This document shows, piece by piece, positions 1 through 6,426 of a DNA stretch of 7,262 nt. How positions within the stretch are numbered: position 1 is the stretch's first letter; the number at the start of each line of letters is the position of its first letter. Position numbers and translations under genes: made by a program. The notes beneath the pieces are model-generated. The model saw only the letters and a list, made by a program, of their open reading frames with translations, ran no database searches and was not told the DNA's origin. The DNA comes from Rhodospirillaceae bacterium (GTDB lineage Bacteria > Pseudomonadota > Alphaproteobacteria > UBA8366 > GCA-2717185). Location of the stretch: contig PBDC01000013.1 in assembly GCA_002717185.1 (NCBI GenBank), positions 26,106-33,367 of the forward strand, in the 5' to 3' direction.

Positions 1-494
1 ACGAAGCAGACATTGTCCGGCACCTCGTCCCAAACGGCAGGAGCACCATCGCGAACAGTGTCTTCAGTAGCTGTGACAGCGGGTAGCGGCTCGTAATCGA
101 CCATGACCAGTTCGGCGGCATCGCGCGCCTGGCTGTGGCTTTCAGCCACGACGAAAGCGATATAGTCACCGACATATCGTACCCGTTCCTGACGTAGTGG
201 TCTATTGGGTGGGCTGAACATAGGGGAACTGTCTGCTTTTTCACGCGGGACCAGACAGGGCACGCTACCATAGTCTGCCATGTCTTCACCGGTATAAACG
301 CGCAACACCCCGGGCGCAGCCAAGGCATCGCCAGTATCGATAGAGAGGATCCTGGCATGCGCGTGCGGTGATCGGACGACATAACCATAAGCCTGACCGG
401 GCCGATTTTGGTCATCTGAGTAGCGGCCTCCGCCGCGAAGCAATCGTGGGTCCTCCCACCGCGGAACACCTTGGCCGACACCAAATTTTGTCAT
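1..494 (-). CDS. Molybdenum hydroxylase large subunit (xanthine dehydrogenase/CO dehydrogenase CoxL family), N-terminal part, cut by window edge
   Basis: An open frame of 164 codons starts at the ATG read leftward from 494 and runs off the left edge without a stop. The protein opens with GQGVPRWEDPRLLRGGGRY (residues 7-25), the usual start of the family. A hammerhead domain follows, with VVRSPHAHARI (39-49), APGVLRVYTGEDM (60-72) and RYVGDYIAFVVAES (106-119), then AAELVMVDYEPLPAV (126-140). In this family the large subunit binds the molybdopterin cofactor and hydroxylates or oxidises purines, N-heterocycles, aldehydes or CO, together with FAD and 2Fe-2S subunits. The cofactor-binding and catalytic region lies outside the window, so the substrate cannot be assigned. 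A GGGGGAG ribosome binding site at 498-504 supports the start. The family call is firm; the specific enzyme is unknown. Confidence 0.9.
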   Translation of the reverse strand, partial: MTKFGVGQGVPRWEDPRLLRGGGRYSDDQNRPGQAYGYVVRSPHAHARILSIDTGDALAAPGVLRVYTGEDMADYGSVPCLVPREKADSSPMFSPPNRPLRQERVRYVGDYIAFVVAESHSQARDAAELVMVDYEPLPAVTATEDTVRDGAPAVWDEVPDNVCF

Positions 495-497
495 GTT

Positions 498-504
498 CTC
501 CCCC
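498..504 (-). promoter_or_regulatory. Ribosome binding site of the molybdenum hydroxylase gene
   Basis: Read leftward this is GGGGGAG followed by AAC and then the ATG at 494. The spacing from the GGAG core is short (3 bases), but the G-run gives alternative pairing registers. It supports the ATG at 494 as the true start. Confidence 0.55.
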
Positions 505-573
505 GGCGGACCGCGCCGCACTTTAAATTGCTATGTCCGGATGAACTGGTACGCCGATCATAGCCTGATGGCT

Positions 574-579
574 TATAAT
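574..579 (+). promoter_or_regulatory. Possible -10 promoter element upstream of the 608 gene
   Basis: A perfect TATAAT lies 28 bases before the ATG at 608, which would give a transcript starting around 586 with a short leader. No convincing -35 hexamer is visible at 16-18 bases upstream, so the call rests on the -10 match alone. The 113-base gap between the two divergent genes must hold promoters for both. No clear leftward promoter was recognised. Confidence 0.3.
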
Positions 580-607
580 TTGCGCAGTATGAAATTTACG
601 GTCGACG

Positions 608-1312
608 ATGTTGGACCCTTTTCTGATCCCTTATGGCGTTTCGTCCTTGGACGCGAGGCAGGTCGATATTTGCGACGGACACATCCGCTGCCCGGCGCCT
701 TACATATTCATTGACACAGAACGAAATGAAATTTTGCGGCTGAACAGCGGCCAGTACGGTTTCCCCGAAGCACCGGATCTGCGAGCGATGACTGATGCGA
801 AGGCGCAGCTGGAGTTCCTGTGCGAGCACTTATATCAATATTGCGACCTCTGGGCGCGGCCACCGAAACTGTTTCTGGAGAGCTATTTTACTTTCATTGG
901 GGAGCAGGTGGCCGAGAATCAGGCCCAATTGGCAAAAAAGCTTGCTCCTTATGGTTCACTATTTTCGGTATCTGATTGGGCCTTGTCCGCGCCACGGCCC
1001 CTGCCGCGTGCGCAGATCAAGGTGGGTAAAACATATTGGCCCGTGGATTTTGCTTTTTGGCTTGGTGACCGAATTGTGGCTTTGGTGCTCAAAGGGTCAG
1101 AAACGACGACTATGGCTGATCTGAAGCGTATCTCGTCACTGAAAAAATATGGTGTCGACATGATCGAATTGAACGTCGATGAGCTGATGCAGGCAGGCGC
1201 GCAATGCCTTGAGCGAAATTTTGATGTCGAATTCGTGTCATTCTGGGAAGGAGAAACAATGCCTTCCAGCCCTTTCAAGGGCACCTCGCTGGACGACATC
1301 ATTCGAGCATGA
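608..1312 (+). CDS. Protein of unknown function, 234 residues, with a weak nuclease-like (PD-(D/E)XK-type) core
   Basis: I do not recognise a named family. An in-frame TGA at 590-592 limits the start to the ATG at 608 or the TTG just after it; no clear ribosome binding site is visible. There is no signal peptide or membrane segment, so it is probably cytoplasmic. The middle and C-terminal part looks like an alpha/beta nuclease fold. A helix with Glu91 (FLESYFTF) is followed by a strand with Asp147 (WPVDFAFW), then DRIVALVLKG with Lys162, then ADLKRISSLKKYGVDMIELN, a helix and a strand typical of such folds. The acidic residue expected two before Lys162 is Val160, so the active site would be incomplete. 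The gene stands alone, divergent from the molybdenum hydroxylase and convergent with the LVIVD gene. That it is a real gene is likely from length and protein-like composition; its function is not known. Confidence 0.6.
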   Translation: MLDPFLIPYGVSSLDARQVDICDGHIRCPAPYIFIDTERNEILRLNSGQYGFPEAPDLRAMTDAKAQLEFLCEHLYQYCDLWARPPKLFLESYFTFIGEQVAENQAQLAKKLAPYGSLFSVSDWALSAPRPLPRAQIKVGKTYWPVDFAFWLGDRIVALVLKGSETTTMADLKRISSLKKYGVDMIELNVDELMQAGAQCLERNFDVEFVSFWEGETMPSSPFKGTSLDDIIRA

Positions 1313-1341
1313 TGTTTCTCGAGGGCAGCGCAGCTGACAGA

Positions 1342-1359
1342 AACAGACGGTGGTCTGTT
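1342..1359 (+). terminator. Hairpin downstream of the 608 gene, possible weak terminator
   Basis: A perfect 7-base stem, AACAGAC/GTCTGTT, with a GGTG loop lies 29 bases past the stop codon at 1312. No T-run follows on either strand, so a classical intrinsic terminator is not shown. The rest of the 212-base gap between the convergent genes (1313-1524) holds a second small 5-base hairpin at 1372-1386 and no recognisable gene. Confidence 0.25.
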
Positions 1360-1524
1360 GACCGATCGCCATGCGCGGCTAGCGCAGTGACGGCACATAA
1401 TCGGTACACTACTAACAGTCAGCCCGCAGTGTTGTTTGCGCGCCGAGAAAAGTTCGTCACGGTTAAAGTACATAAGTGAGCTGTGCGACGACCAGGGATT
1501 TGACACCGGGGGTCAGTATGTCAG

Positions 1525-2736
1525 CTAGATATCTGCCTCCAGCACGTATAGCCCGCCGATATGTCGATCGATGGCGTAAACTATCGCCTTCTCGTCGACA
1601 TAGACATCGTTGATTTGAATGGCACCGGTAGGCGCACCGTCCGGGGCGGCGGGGACGTAGGATGCGATCTCCTTCGGCTGGAATGGGTTCGAGGTATCAT
1701 AGGCGCGGACGCCACCATTGAAGAAAGTTGCGAAGATAATCGTATCGGAGCGGAAGGCAGGACCTGGGCGGTTCTCATGCAAATTATGTGAGCCGTAACG
1801 ACCGCCGCGACGCCCGTGATCTTCGACTGGTGGCATCGGGAAGGTGCTGATGGGTATCGGGTTGGTTTCGTCGCGGATATCGACGACCCAGGTCAGCTTG
1901 GGCCAGTCCAAGCCATTGTCGCGTACGCATTCGTCGGTGACGATTAAGAGGTCGCGCGATAGCAGGGGCAGTGCCGTGTGGCAAAATCCGGGATAGGGTG
2001 GATGCGGGTTCCAGTTAGATATGAGCGTCGGCTTGGCCGGGTCCGAGATATCGAGGATCGCCGTGCCCCCATCCAGACAGCCAAGATAGGCGCGATCCGG
2101 CCGGTCGGGATAGACGTTGGTGTTGTGCATGCGGAAGCCTGAATCGAACTGAGGGTGGCGCGTGGGCAATGGGGTGCTCTCACCCTCCTTCGTGCCTGGA
2201 TACCACCAGCGACCGACCTCCACAGGTTTTTCCAAATTGCGCACATCGATGATTGTGTAGATCTGGTCGTCCTTGGAATTTCGGGGTGTGAAATCTTCGG
2301 CCCCGCTGGTGCAATGGATATAGTTCCCATCAACAAACCACAACGCATGAACACCGCGAGAATGGGGGCCGCTGCGGTCGAAGAAGGAAATCGGTTTCGG
2401 TGTCTCGGGGTCGGCAATGTTGAACAGTTCGATCCCGGCAGGCTTCTCGCCATGCACCGCGGTCTGGTAGGCGACGGCTAGAATGTCACCGGTGACCTCC
2501 AGTGAGTTGGAACGTACTCGGTTGTGCGGCAGTTCGGTTTGGGAGATCACCCTTGGCTGCCGGGGGTCGCTGACATCGATGCCGGTGAAGTTTACCGGTG
2601 CGGATTCGTGCGCAACCCAAAGGATTCTTTGGCCATCACTGGCTATCTGTAGCGAAATGCCTTCCCCGCCGTTGCCGAAGCCATTGAGTGGGTCACGGCC
2701 AATAAGCCGCATGTTGAAAGCTTCGTCCTTGCTCAT
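1525..2736 (-). CDS. LVIVD-repeat beta-propeller protein, 403 residues
   Basis: At least six copies of a pattern like (V/I)xD(V/I)xDPxxPxxI are visible: GIDVSDPRQPRVI (52-64), IELFNIADPETPKPI (102-116), IIDVRNLEKPVEV (162-174), AILDISDPAKPTLI (226-239), WVVDIRDETNPIPI (283-296) and VRAYDTSNPFQPKEI (343-357). These are the LVIVD repeats, which form a beta-propeller. No signal peptide or membrane segment is seen, so it is probably cytoplasmic, unlike many secreted LVIVD proteins. His residues sit in well-formed short motifs (H125, H130, H204, H253, H317, H320), together with Cys252 and Asp268-Glu269, and could line a metal or substrate site. That role is inference. The start could also be the ATG at 2712 (Met9). 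It is divergent from the CobW-type GTPase gene with almost no gap, so the two may share control. The biochemical function is unknown. Confidence 0.85.
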   Translation of the reverse strand: MSKDEAFNMRLIGRDPLNGFGNGGEGISLQIASDGQRILWVAHESAPVNFTGIDVSDPRQPRVISQTELPHNRVRSNSLEVTGDILAVAYQTAVHGEKPAGIELFNIADPETPKPISFFDRSGPHSRGVHALWFVDGNYIHCTSGAEDFTPRNSKDDQIYTIIDVRNLEKPVEVGRWWYPGTKEGESTPLPTRHPQFDSGFRMHNTNVYPDRPDRAYLGCLDGGTAILDISDPAKPTLISNWNPHPPYPGFCHTALPLLSRDLLIVTDECVRDNGLDWPKLTWVVDIRDETNPIPISTFPMPPVEDHGRRGGRYGSHNLHENRPGPAFRSDTIIFATFFNGGVRAYDTSNPFQPKEIASYVPAAPDGAPTGAIQINDVYVDEKAIVYAIDRHIGGLYVLEADI

Positions 2737-2764
2737 GATCCTGATCCCGCTCTACGCTCCATCC

Positions 2765-3727
2765 ATGATTCCCGTATCGATCATTACAGGTTTTCTGGGT
2801 AGCGGAAAGACGACCCTTCTGAACCATCTTGTTCGGCAGCCGGGAATGGGGGACACGGTGGTTATCGTGAACGAGTTCGGTGAGATTGGCATCGACCACT
2901 TGCTAATTGAACAGGCTTTTGAGGATACGGTGCTGCTGGAGAATGGTTGCATCTGCTGTTCGATTCGCGGCGACCTGGTGGACACGTTGAGCAATCTTCA
3001 ACGTAAGGTGGGGCAAGGTGCGTTGCCGGCCTTTGGCCGAGTGGTTGTCGAGACCACGGGCTTGGCGGATCCGGCACCAATTCTTCAGACCTTAATGTCT
3101 GAAGAACGGTTGCGGGAGGCCTATGCGCTGGACCGGATCGTAACGACCGTCGATGCGGTTAACGCGGCAGGTCAGCTCGATACATTTGCCGAAGCTGTCA
3201 AACAGGTCGCTGTTTCGGATTTGTTGCTGATCACCAAGTTGGATCTCGCTGGGCAGCCCATCAGTGCTTTGCGGCGCCGGCTTCGCGAGATCAATGTCAC
3301 CGCACCGGTCGAGGCGATTGAATATGGCAGGGCGGATCCTCTAGTTCTGTTCTCGACATCGATGGACCCACGCAAATTTGAAGCTCAACTCAACATAACG
3401 CACGACCACCATCATGTTGATAGCGAAATCAATTCCTTTGCGATCGTCATCGACGAACCGCTTCCCTGGGGTGCGGTAAAACGTTGTCTCGAAACCGTGG
3501 CGTCTTTGCGTGGTGGCGACTTGCTGCGGGTGAAAGGGGTACTCAATATAGTTGGATGCGCCGGCCCAGTTGTTGTGCACGGTGTACAGCATGTCTTCCA
3601 TACGCCCGTCGAACTGCGGGAATGGCCCGATAAGGTTCGTAGCTCGCGCATAGTATTCATTACGCGGGGACTGGAGCGCTTTGCGCTCGAAAACGTATTA
3701 TCCACTTTCATTAAAGAGGCGGCTTAG
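2765..3727 (+). CDS. CobW/YjiA-type (G3E) P-loop GTPase, putative metallochaperone, 320 residues
   Basis: The N-terminus has IITGFLGSGKTT (Walker A, residues 6-17), then VNEFGEIGID (35-44). The metal-binding ENGCICC follows, with the CxCC cysteines at 62, 64 and 65. Walker B is VVVETTGLADP (93-103), and TKLD (157-160) is a variant of the usual NKxD base-recognition motif. A His cluster, HDHHH (213-217), precedes the CobW C-terminal domain (about 223-318). Length is normal for the family, whose members use GTP hydrolysis to deliver Zn, Co, Ni or another metal to client proteins. The start at 2765 places the P-loop where the family usually has it; an ATG at 2735 would add ten residues and overlap the start of the divergent LVIVD gene. 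Neither start has a clear ribosome binding site. The RidA-like gene follows after 29 bases, probably in one operon. The client protein is unknown. Confidence 0.92.
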   Translation: MIPVSIITGFLGSGKTTLLNHLVRQPGMGDTVVIVNEFGEIGIDHLLIEQAFEDTVLLENGCICCSIRGDLVDTLSNLQRKVGQGALPAFGRVVVETTGLADPAPILQTLMSEERLREAYALDRIVTTVDAVNAAGQLDTFAEAVKQVAVSDLLLITKLDLAGQPISALRRRLREINVTAPVEAIEYGRADPLVLFSTSMDPRKFEAQLNITHDHHHVDSEINSFAIVIDEPLPWGAVKRCLETVASLRGGDLLRVKGVLNIVGCAGPVVVHGVQHVFHTPVELREWPDKVRSSRIVFITRGLERFALENVLSTFIKEAA

Positions 3728-3744
3728 CCTTACAAACGAGTACG

Positions 3745-3749
3745 AAGGA
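3745..3749 (+). promoter_or_regulatory. Ribosome binding site of the RidA-like gene
   Basis: AAGGA lies 7 bases before the ATG at 3757. The spacing is ideal and selects this start within the short gap after the GTPase gene. Confidence 0.7.
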
Positions 3750-3756
3750 CATCATC

Positions 3757-4521
3757 ATGGTTGAAACGAAGGTCTTCGAGGCTGGGCATTACCGCTATGT
3801 GCGCGGACCTTTTCAATATTCCGGAGGCGTTGCGGCTCAACCTGGCTATACCATTGAGCGAGTACGCTTTTCCCAGTGTCCCAATATGGTCGAAGGCTTT
3901 CAGGCAATTGAGGCCTATCTTACTGCACGCGGCCATCCCTTTACGAGTTTTTGCGCATGTGAGCTGCGCTCCCCGGCACCTTTCACTGAAAAAGGTTTTA
4001 TCGACTTCAACCGAGTGTATGTAGGCACTTTGGAACGCTGGGGCATTTTCAAGAATGATGAAAACCCAGTCGCGCGGTCTAATGTATGTCTGGAGATCGG
4101 CGGACCGTCAGAACCGAGCTTTGAAGCTTTCAGTTATACTGTGCCTGCCGAAAACGTGGCCCCGGCCCGAGTGACGCCTAGTTTCGTAATTGCCGGGTCG
4201 GGCGAGGCGCCGGAAGGACCGGGGGGGTACGACGAGCGCATAATTCGGCTCGGTGACACCTCCAATAGCGCAATGCGAGAAAAGGCCCTTTACGTCTTGG
4301 GTGCAATGGAGACACGAATGCGTGCGCTTGGCGTGGGCTGGACCGACGCTACGACGACGCAGGTCTACACCATCCGCGACCTCTACCCCTTCCTTGCCGA
4401 CGAAATTGTCGACCGAGGTGCTTCGCCGGTCGGCCTCACCTGGTACTACGCCCGACCGCCAGTTGAAGGGCTCGAATACGAAATGGATGTCCGTGGTATA
4501 CCGTCGGAGATCACGATTTGA
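3757..4521 (+). CDS. Two-domain RidA-like protein, possibly a CnbZ-type aminomuconate deaminase, 254 residues
   Basis: The C-terminal part (about 165-247) reads like a RidA/YjgF/UK114 domain: a helix MREKALYVLGAMETRMRALG, then DATTTQVYTIRDLYPF, then YARPPVEGLEYEMDVRG (231-247), which matches the family's closing strands and acidic signature. The N-terminal part (QYSGGVAAQPGYTIERVRF) resembles the RidA opening, suggesting two related halves. From memory the whole protein resembles CnbZ, the hydrolytic 2-amino-5-chloromuconate deaminase of chloronitrobenzene degraders, but this could not be checked. In my alignment the catalytic Arg of classical RidA (in the PAR motif) falls on Gly, so a plain RidA imine-deaminase mechanism is unlikely. 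A strong ribosome binding site and a 29-base gap place it in an operon with the GTPase. The RidA-like fold is fairly sure; the substrate is open. Confidence 0.8.
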   Translation: MVETKVFEAGHYRYVRGPFQYSGGVAAQPGYTIERVRFSQCPNMVEGFQAIEAYLTARGHPFTSFCACELRSPAPFTEKGFIDFNRVYVGTLERWGIFKNDENPVARSNVCLEIGGPSEPSFEAFSYTVPAENVAPARVTPSFVIAGSGEAPEGPGGYDERIIRLGDTSNSAMREKALYVLGAMETRMRALGVGWTDATTTQVYTIRDLYPFLADEIVDRGASPVGLTWYYARPPVEGLEYEMDVRGIPSEITI

Positions 4522-4555
4522 CGAATTTGAGGATCGGTTACTCAGTGAAATTTGA

Positions 4556-4700
4556 ATGATTTCGGAGCCAGCGCGCGCGATGGGTTTCGGACAAACCGGT
4601 GATCATCTGTGGAGGCGTTATTTCTACCCCTGGTTAACTCGATCAACAGAGCAGCTGCATTCTGAAACTCTTGTCGCGTAACATGAATGGTAGAGCCTGA
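4556..4700 (+). pseudogene. Probable 5' remnant of a Rieske-type ring-hydroxylating oxygenase alpha-subunit gene
   Basis: A 41-codon frame from the ATG at 4556 to the TAA at 4679 contains TGDHLWRRYFYPWLTRSTEQ. This resembles the N-terminal segment of phthalate-dioxygenase-like Rieske oxygenases (TPxGxLxRRYWxPxxLSxEL). In the next frame, ILKLLSRNMNGRA (4659-4697) resembles the strand that follows in these enzymes (VRVKLLGxNLVAFRD), so a frame change around 4650 is suggested. It then stops at 4698, and no Rieske Cys-His motif is found. The match is short and made by eye, so this is a tentative call. If right, only about 45 codons of a 300-400-codon gene remain. The rest of the 235-base gap between the RidA-like and GFA genes shows nothing else recognisable. 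Confidence 0.35.
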
Positions 4701-4740
4701 GTAAAACTGCGCGCCCGGTCTGCGCAAGACATCAATGATC

Positions 4741-4750
4741 AAGAGGGAGA
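4741..4750 (+). promoter_or_regulatory. Ribosome binding site of the GFA-family gene
   Basis: AAGAGGGAGA contains an AGGGAG core that ends 7 bases before the ATG at 4757. It decides for that ATG rather than the TTG at 4751, which would leave almost no spacing. Confidence 0.7.
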
Positions 4751-4756
4751 TTGGCC

Positions 4757-5173
4757 ATGACCGAGGTCTACACTGGTGGCTGCGCATGCGGCGCGATCCG
4801 TTACCGTTGTGTGGGGGCACCGCTCTATATGGGTAATTGCCATTGCCGCGACTGTCAGCGGGCAACCGGCAGTGCATTCTTCCCAGCGGTGCTGTTCAAG
4901 GGGGGCGATTTCACCCTGCAGCAGGGCGAGACCAGTTGGTATGAGGTGGTGGCTGATAGCGGTGCCGCCATGCGTCGAGCCTTTTGTCCAAACTGTGGCT
5001 CTCCGGTCTTCATTGAGAACGGTGCCCGACCGGATAATCGCGTACTCTATGCTGGCAGTCTCGATGATCCTAGCCGTTATAAGCCTAGCCGCAATATCTA
5101 CGTTGGCAGTGCTCAGCCCTGGGCCGAGATGCACCCCGATTTGCCGAAGGATGATGGGATGCCAGGCCGATAA
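4757..5173 (+). CDS. GFA-family zinc protein (glutathione-dependent formaldehyde-activating enzyme/CENP-V fold), 138 residues
   Basis: The family cysteine pattern is complete: GGCACGAIRY (Cys9, Cys11), NCHCRDCQRATGSAF (Cys28, Cys30, Cys33) and FCPNCGSPVF (Cys77, Cys80). In GFA proteins these bind a structural and a second zinc ion. The prototype was described as speeding the reaction of formaldehyde with glutathione, but most homologues have no proven function and the formaldehyde role should not be assumed here. Length matches the family. The C-terminal part has the usual AGSLDDPSRYKP and IYVGSAQPW segments. A strong ribosome binding site selects the ATG at 4757. A MaoC-type pseudogene begins about 8 bases after the stop, so the two were probably once cotranscribed. 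No frameshift or missing zinc ligand is visible. Confidence 0.92.
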   Translation: MTEVYTGGCACGAIRYRCVGAPLYMGNCHCRDCQRATGSAFFPAVLFKGGDFTLQQGETSWYEVVADSGAAMRRAFCPNCGSPVFIENGARPDNRVLYAGSLDDPSRYKPSRNIYVGSAQPWAEMHPDLPKDDGMPGR

Positions 5174-5181
5174 TTGAACGG

Positions 5182-5609
5182 GTAACACAGGGTTTGAATT
5201 ATGAAGATTCCGAAATCGGTAACTGGTTGCGTACGCCGTGGAGTGCCCATTACCCAAACTGACTTTATTAATTACGCCAGCCCTTCTGGTGATTTAAATA
5301 CACCTCTTGTGGATTGAGAATTCAGTAAATCCCAGCTTTATTGTGAGCCCATAGCGCACGGCCCTTTGGTCTTCGCTACTGCTTTAGAATTTACGCGCCA
5401 GACCGGGATAAACGAAGGAACTGTTGTGGCATTCCTCGGCTCCACAATTGGTGGATCGACTTCCAGTCAAGCATGGTGACACTATGCATTTGGTGGTGAC
5501 ACCGAGCGAGAAGAGGCTATCCAGCAAGGGTGATCACGGGATCTTCACTGTCTGGCGCGAAATTCTGCGCCAACGTGATGAGATCATGCAACCGACGAAA
5601 ACGGCATAA
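5182..5609 (+). pseudogene. Decayed MaoC-family acyl-CoA dehydratase/hydratase gene
   Basis: No single long frame exists here, but joining pieces from all three forward frames gives a near full-length MaoC (hot-dog fold) hydratase. Frame of 5194: TQGLNYEDSEIGNWLRTP (5185-5238), the usual N-terminus. Frame of 5249: ITQTDFINYASPSGDLN (5249-5299), then VD, a TGA stop at 5315-5317, EFSKSQLYCEPIAHGPLVF and TGINEGTVVAFLGS (5402-5443). Frame of 5446: NWWIDF. Frame of 5463: PVKHGDTMHLVV, SEKRLSSKGDHGIFTVWREI, ending at the TAA at 5607. That means at least three frame changes and one stop. The catalytic Asp of the SGD motif remains, but the expected NPLH is NTPL, so the catalytic His is lost. The presumed start is now GTA (5182). 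Intact relatives hydrate enoyl-CoA esters. The order of pieces is exactly that of the family, so the identity is secure although no product can be made. Confidence 0.88.
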
Positions 5610-5631
5610 ATGTATCTCCTCAGGCCGCAGG

Positions 5632-5654
5632 TCCGGTATGGGGTTCATTCCGGA
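5632..5654. other. Imperfect hairpin between convergent genes, at the lyase stop codon
   Basis: TCCGG/CCGGA and ATG/CAT pair around one T-T mismatch with a GGGTT loop. The structure overlaps the stop codon of the citryl-CoA-lyase-like gene and lies between it and the MaoC pseudogene. It could help end transcription from either side, but no T-run follows on either strand. Confidence 0.25.
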
Positions 5655-6418
5655 TCATTGTATTCGATGTTGCCGGCGAAATCCATCAGGGCAGGGGTGA
5701 TCGGCTCCACTGCCTCCTCCATGACGTGGGCGACCAGGCCGGCGGCTCGGCTCACCGTCGCGGCGCCGCGCATGGCTTCCACGGGAAAGTCGATCTCGCA
5801 AAGCAGGGCGCCCAGCGCCGCGGTAGCGTTGATCGTAAAATGGCGGCTCGAAGCGTCGTCGAGTGCCTGTCCCAGCGTATGCAGCAGCGCGATGTAGTCG
5901 CCCTTCACGCCTGCATTCTTTGCAATCTCGAACAAGCGTTCAGAGCGTGGGTCGGTCGGGTGGTAGTAGGGGTGCCCGAAGCCCGGAAGGAATTGCTTTT
6001 CCGCCTTCGCCTTGGCGACGGTATCGGCGGCCCAGGCCGCCTTCTCGCCTTTGAAGGACATGCCGTCCTGCAAGATCGCGCCGGCACCTGCGATGGAACC
6101 GACGAACTTATCTCCGACCATCAGGATGCCGGCCGCAATACCCGCCTGTGGGCTGTCGGGTAGGGAGTCGCCGACGAGGCGAGCAGTAAGCGCGGTGGGG
6201 GTTAGCCCGTGATCCATCAGGATGACCAAAGAAGCATCGAACACCTTGAGCTGCATTGCGCAGGGTTTTCGGCCGGTGACGATGAAGTAGAAAGCCTCAC
6301 CGAAGCTCATCTCGCCGACAATTTCGCTCAGGACATCGACACCGCGAATGCGAAGCCGCTCGGTATCCGAGGTCGGTGTTCCGATGCGGGTTATCGGGGA
6401 CAATCGGTCTTTTACCAT
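5645..6418 (-). CDS. Citryl-CoA lyase-like member of the citrate synthase family, 257 residues
   Basis: The protein matches the short, C-terminal-type citrate synthase homologues annotated as citryl-CoA lyases. The citrate synthase catalytic triad is visible: His70 in MDHGLTPT, His149 in GFGHPYYHPTDPRSERLF, and Asp210 in LLCEIDFPVEA. RIRGVDVLSEIVGEMSFGEA (23-42) is the usual N-terminal segment. At 257 residues it is far shorter than true citrate synthase (about 430) but normal for this subfamily. Members are expected to split or form a C-C bond in a CoA ester such as citryl- or citramalyl-CoA; the real substrate here is unknown. The start at 6418 has an AGGA site 8 bases upstream. It lies 10 bases downstream of the family III CoA-transferase gene, so the transferase probably makes the CoA ester that this enzyme cleaves. 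No catalytic residue is missing. Confidence 0.87.
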   Translation of the reverse strand: MVKDRLSPITRIGTPTSDTERLRIRGVDVLSEIVGEMSFGEAFYFIVTGRKPCAMQLKVFDASLVILMDHGLTPTALTARLVGDSLPDSPQAGIAAGILMVGDKFVGSIAGAGAILQDGMSFKGEKAAWAADTVAKAKAEKQFLPGFGHPYYHPTDPRSERLFEIAKNAGVKGDYIALLHTLGQALDDASSRHFTINATAALGALLCEIDFPVEAMRGAATVSRAAGLVAHVMEEAVEPITPALMDFAGNIEYNDPE

Positions 6419-6426
6419 TGCGATTT

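Noticed and set aside
1312..1479. A 55-codon ORF whose ATG overlaps the stop codon of the 608 gene (TGATG), as in coupled genes.
   Set aside because: Its translation is rich in Arg, Ser and Ala without protein-like pattern, no family is recognised, and it covers the hairpin region. It looks like chance.
949..1506. A 185-codon leftward ORF opposite the 608 gene.
   Set aside because: Most of it is antisense to a more protein-like forward gene, it has no recognisable domain, and its composition is rich in Ser and Arg.
2483..2764. An upstream extension of the GTPase by 94 residues, to an ATG at 2483.
   Set aside because: It would lie wholly opposite the LVIVD coding sequence. The family begins a few residues before the P-loop, and the extra residues match nothing.
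4547..4563. A GAAAT/ATTTC hairpin after the RidA-like gene as a terminator.
   Set aside because: The stem has only 5 mostly A-T pairs, the loop is 7 bases, and no T-run follows.
4542..4877. A 111-codon leftward ORF covering the gap before the GFA gene and its first part.
   Set aside because: A third of it is the antisense of the GFA gene. The part in the gap shows no clear family, and the forward strand gives a better explanation there.
5424..5609. A 61-codon ORF as a separate small gene.
   Set aside because: From about 5463 on, its product is the C-terminal part of a MaoC hydratase in a shifted frame, so it belongs to the pseudogene.
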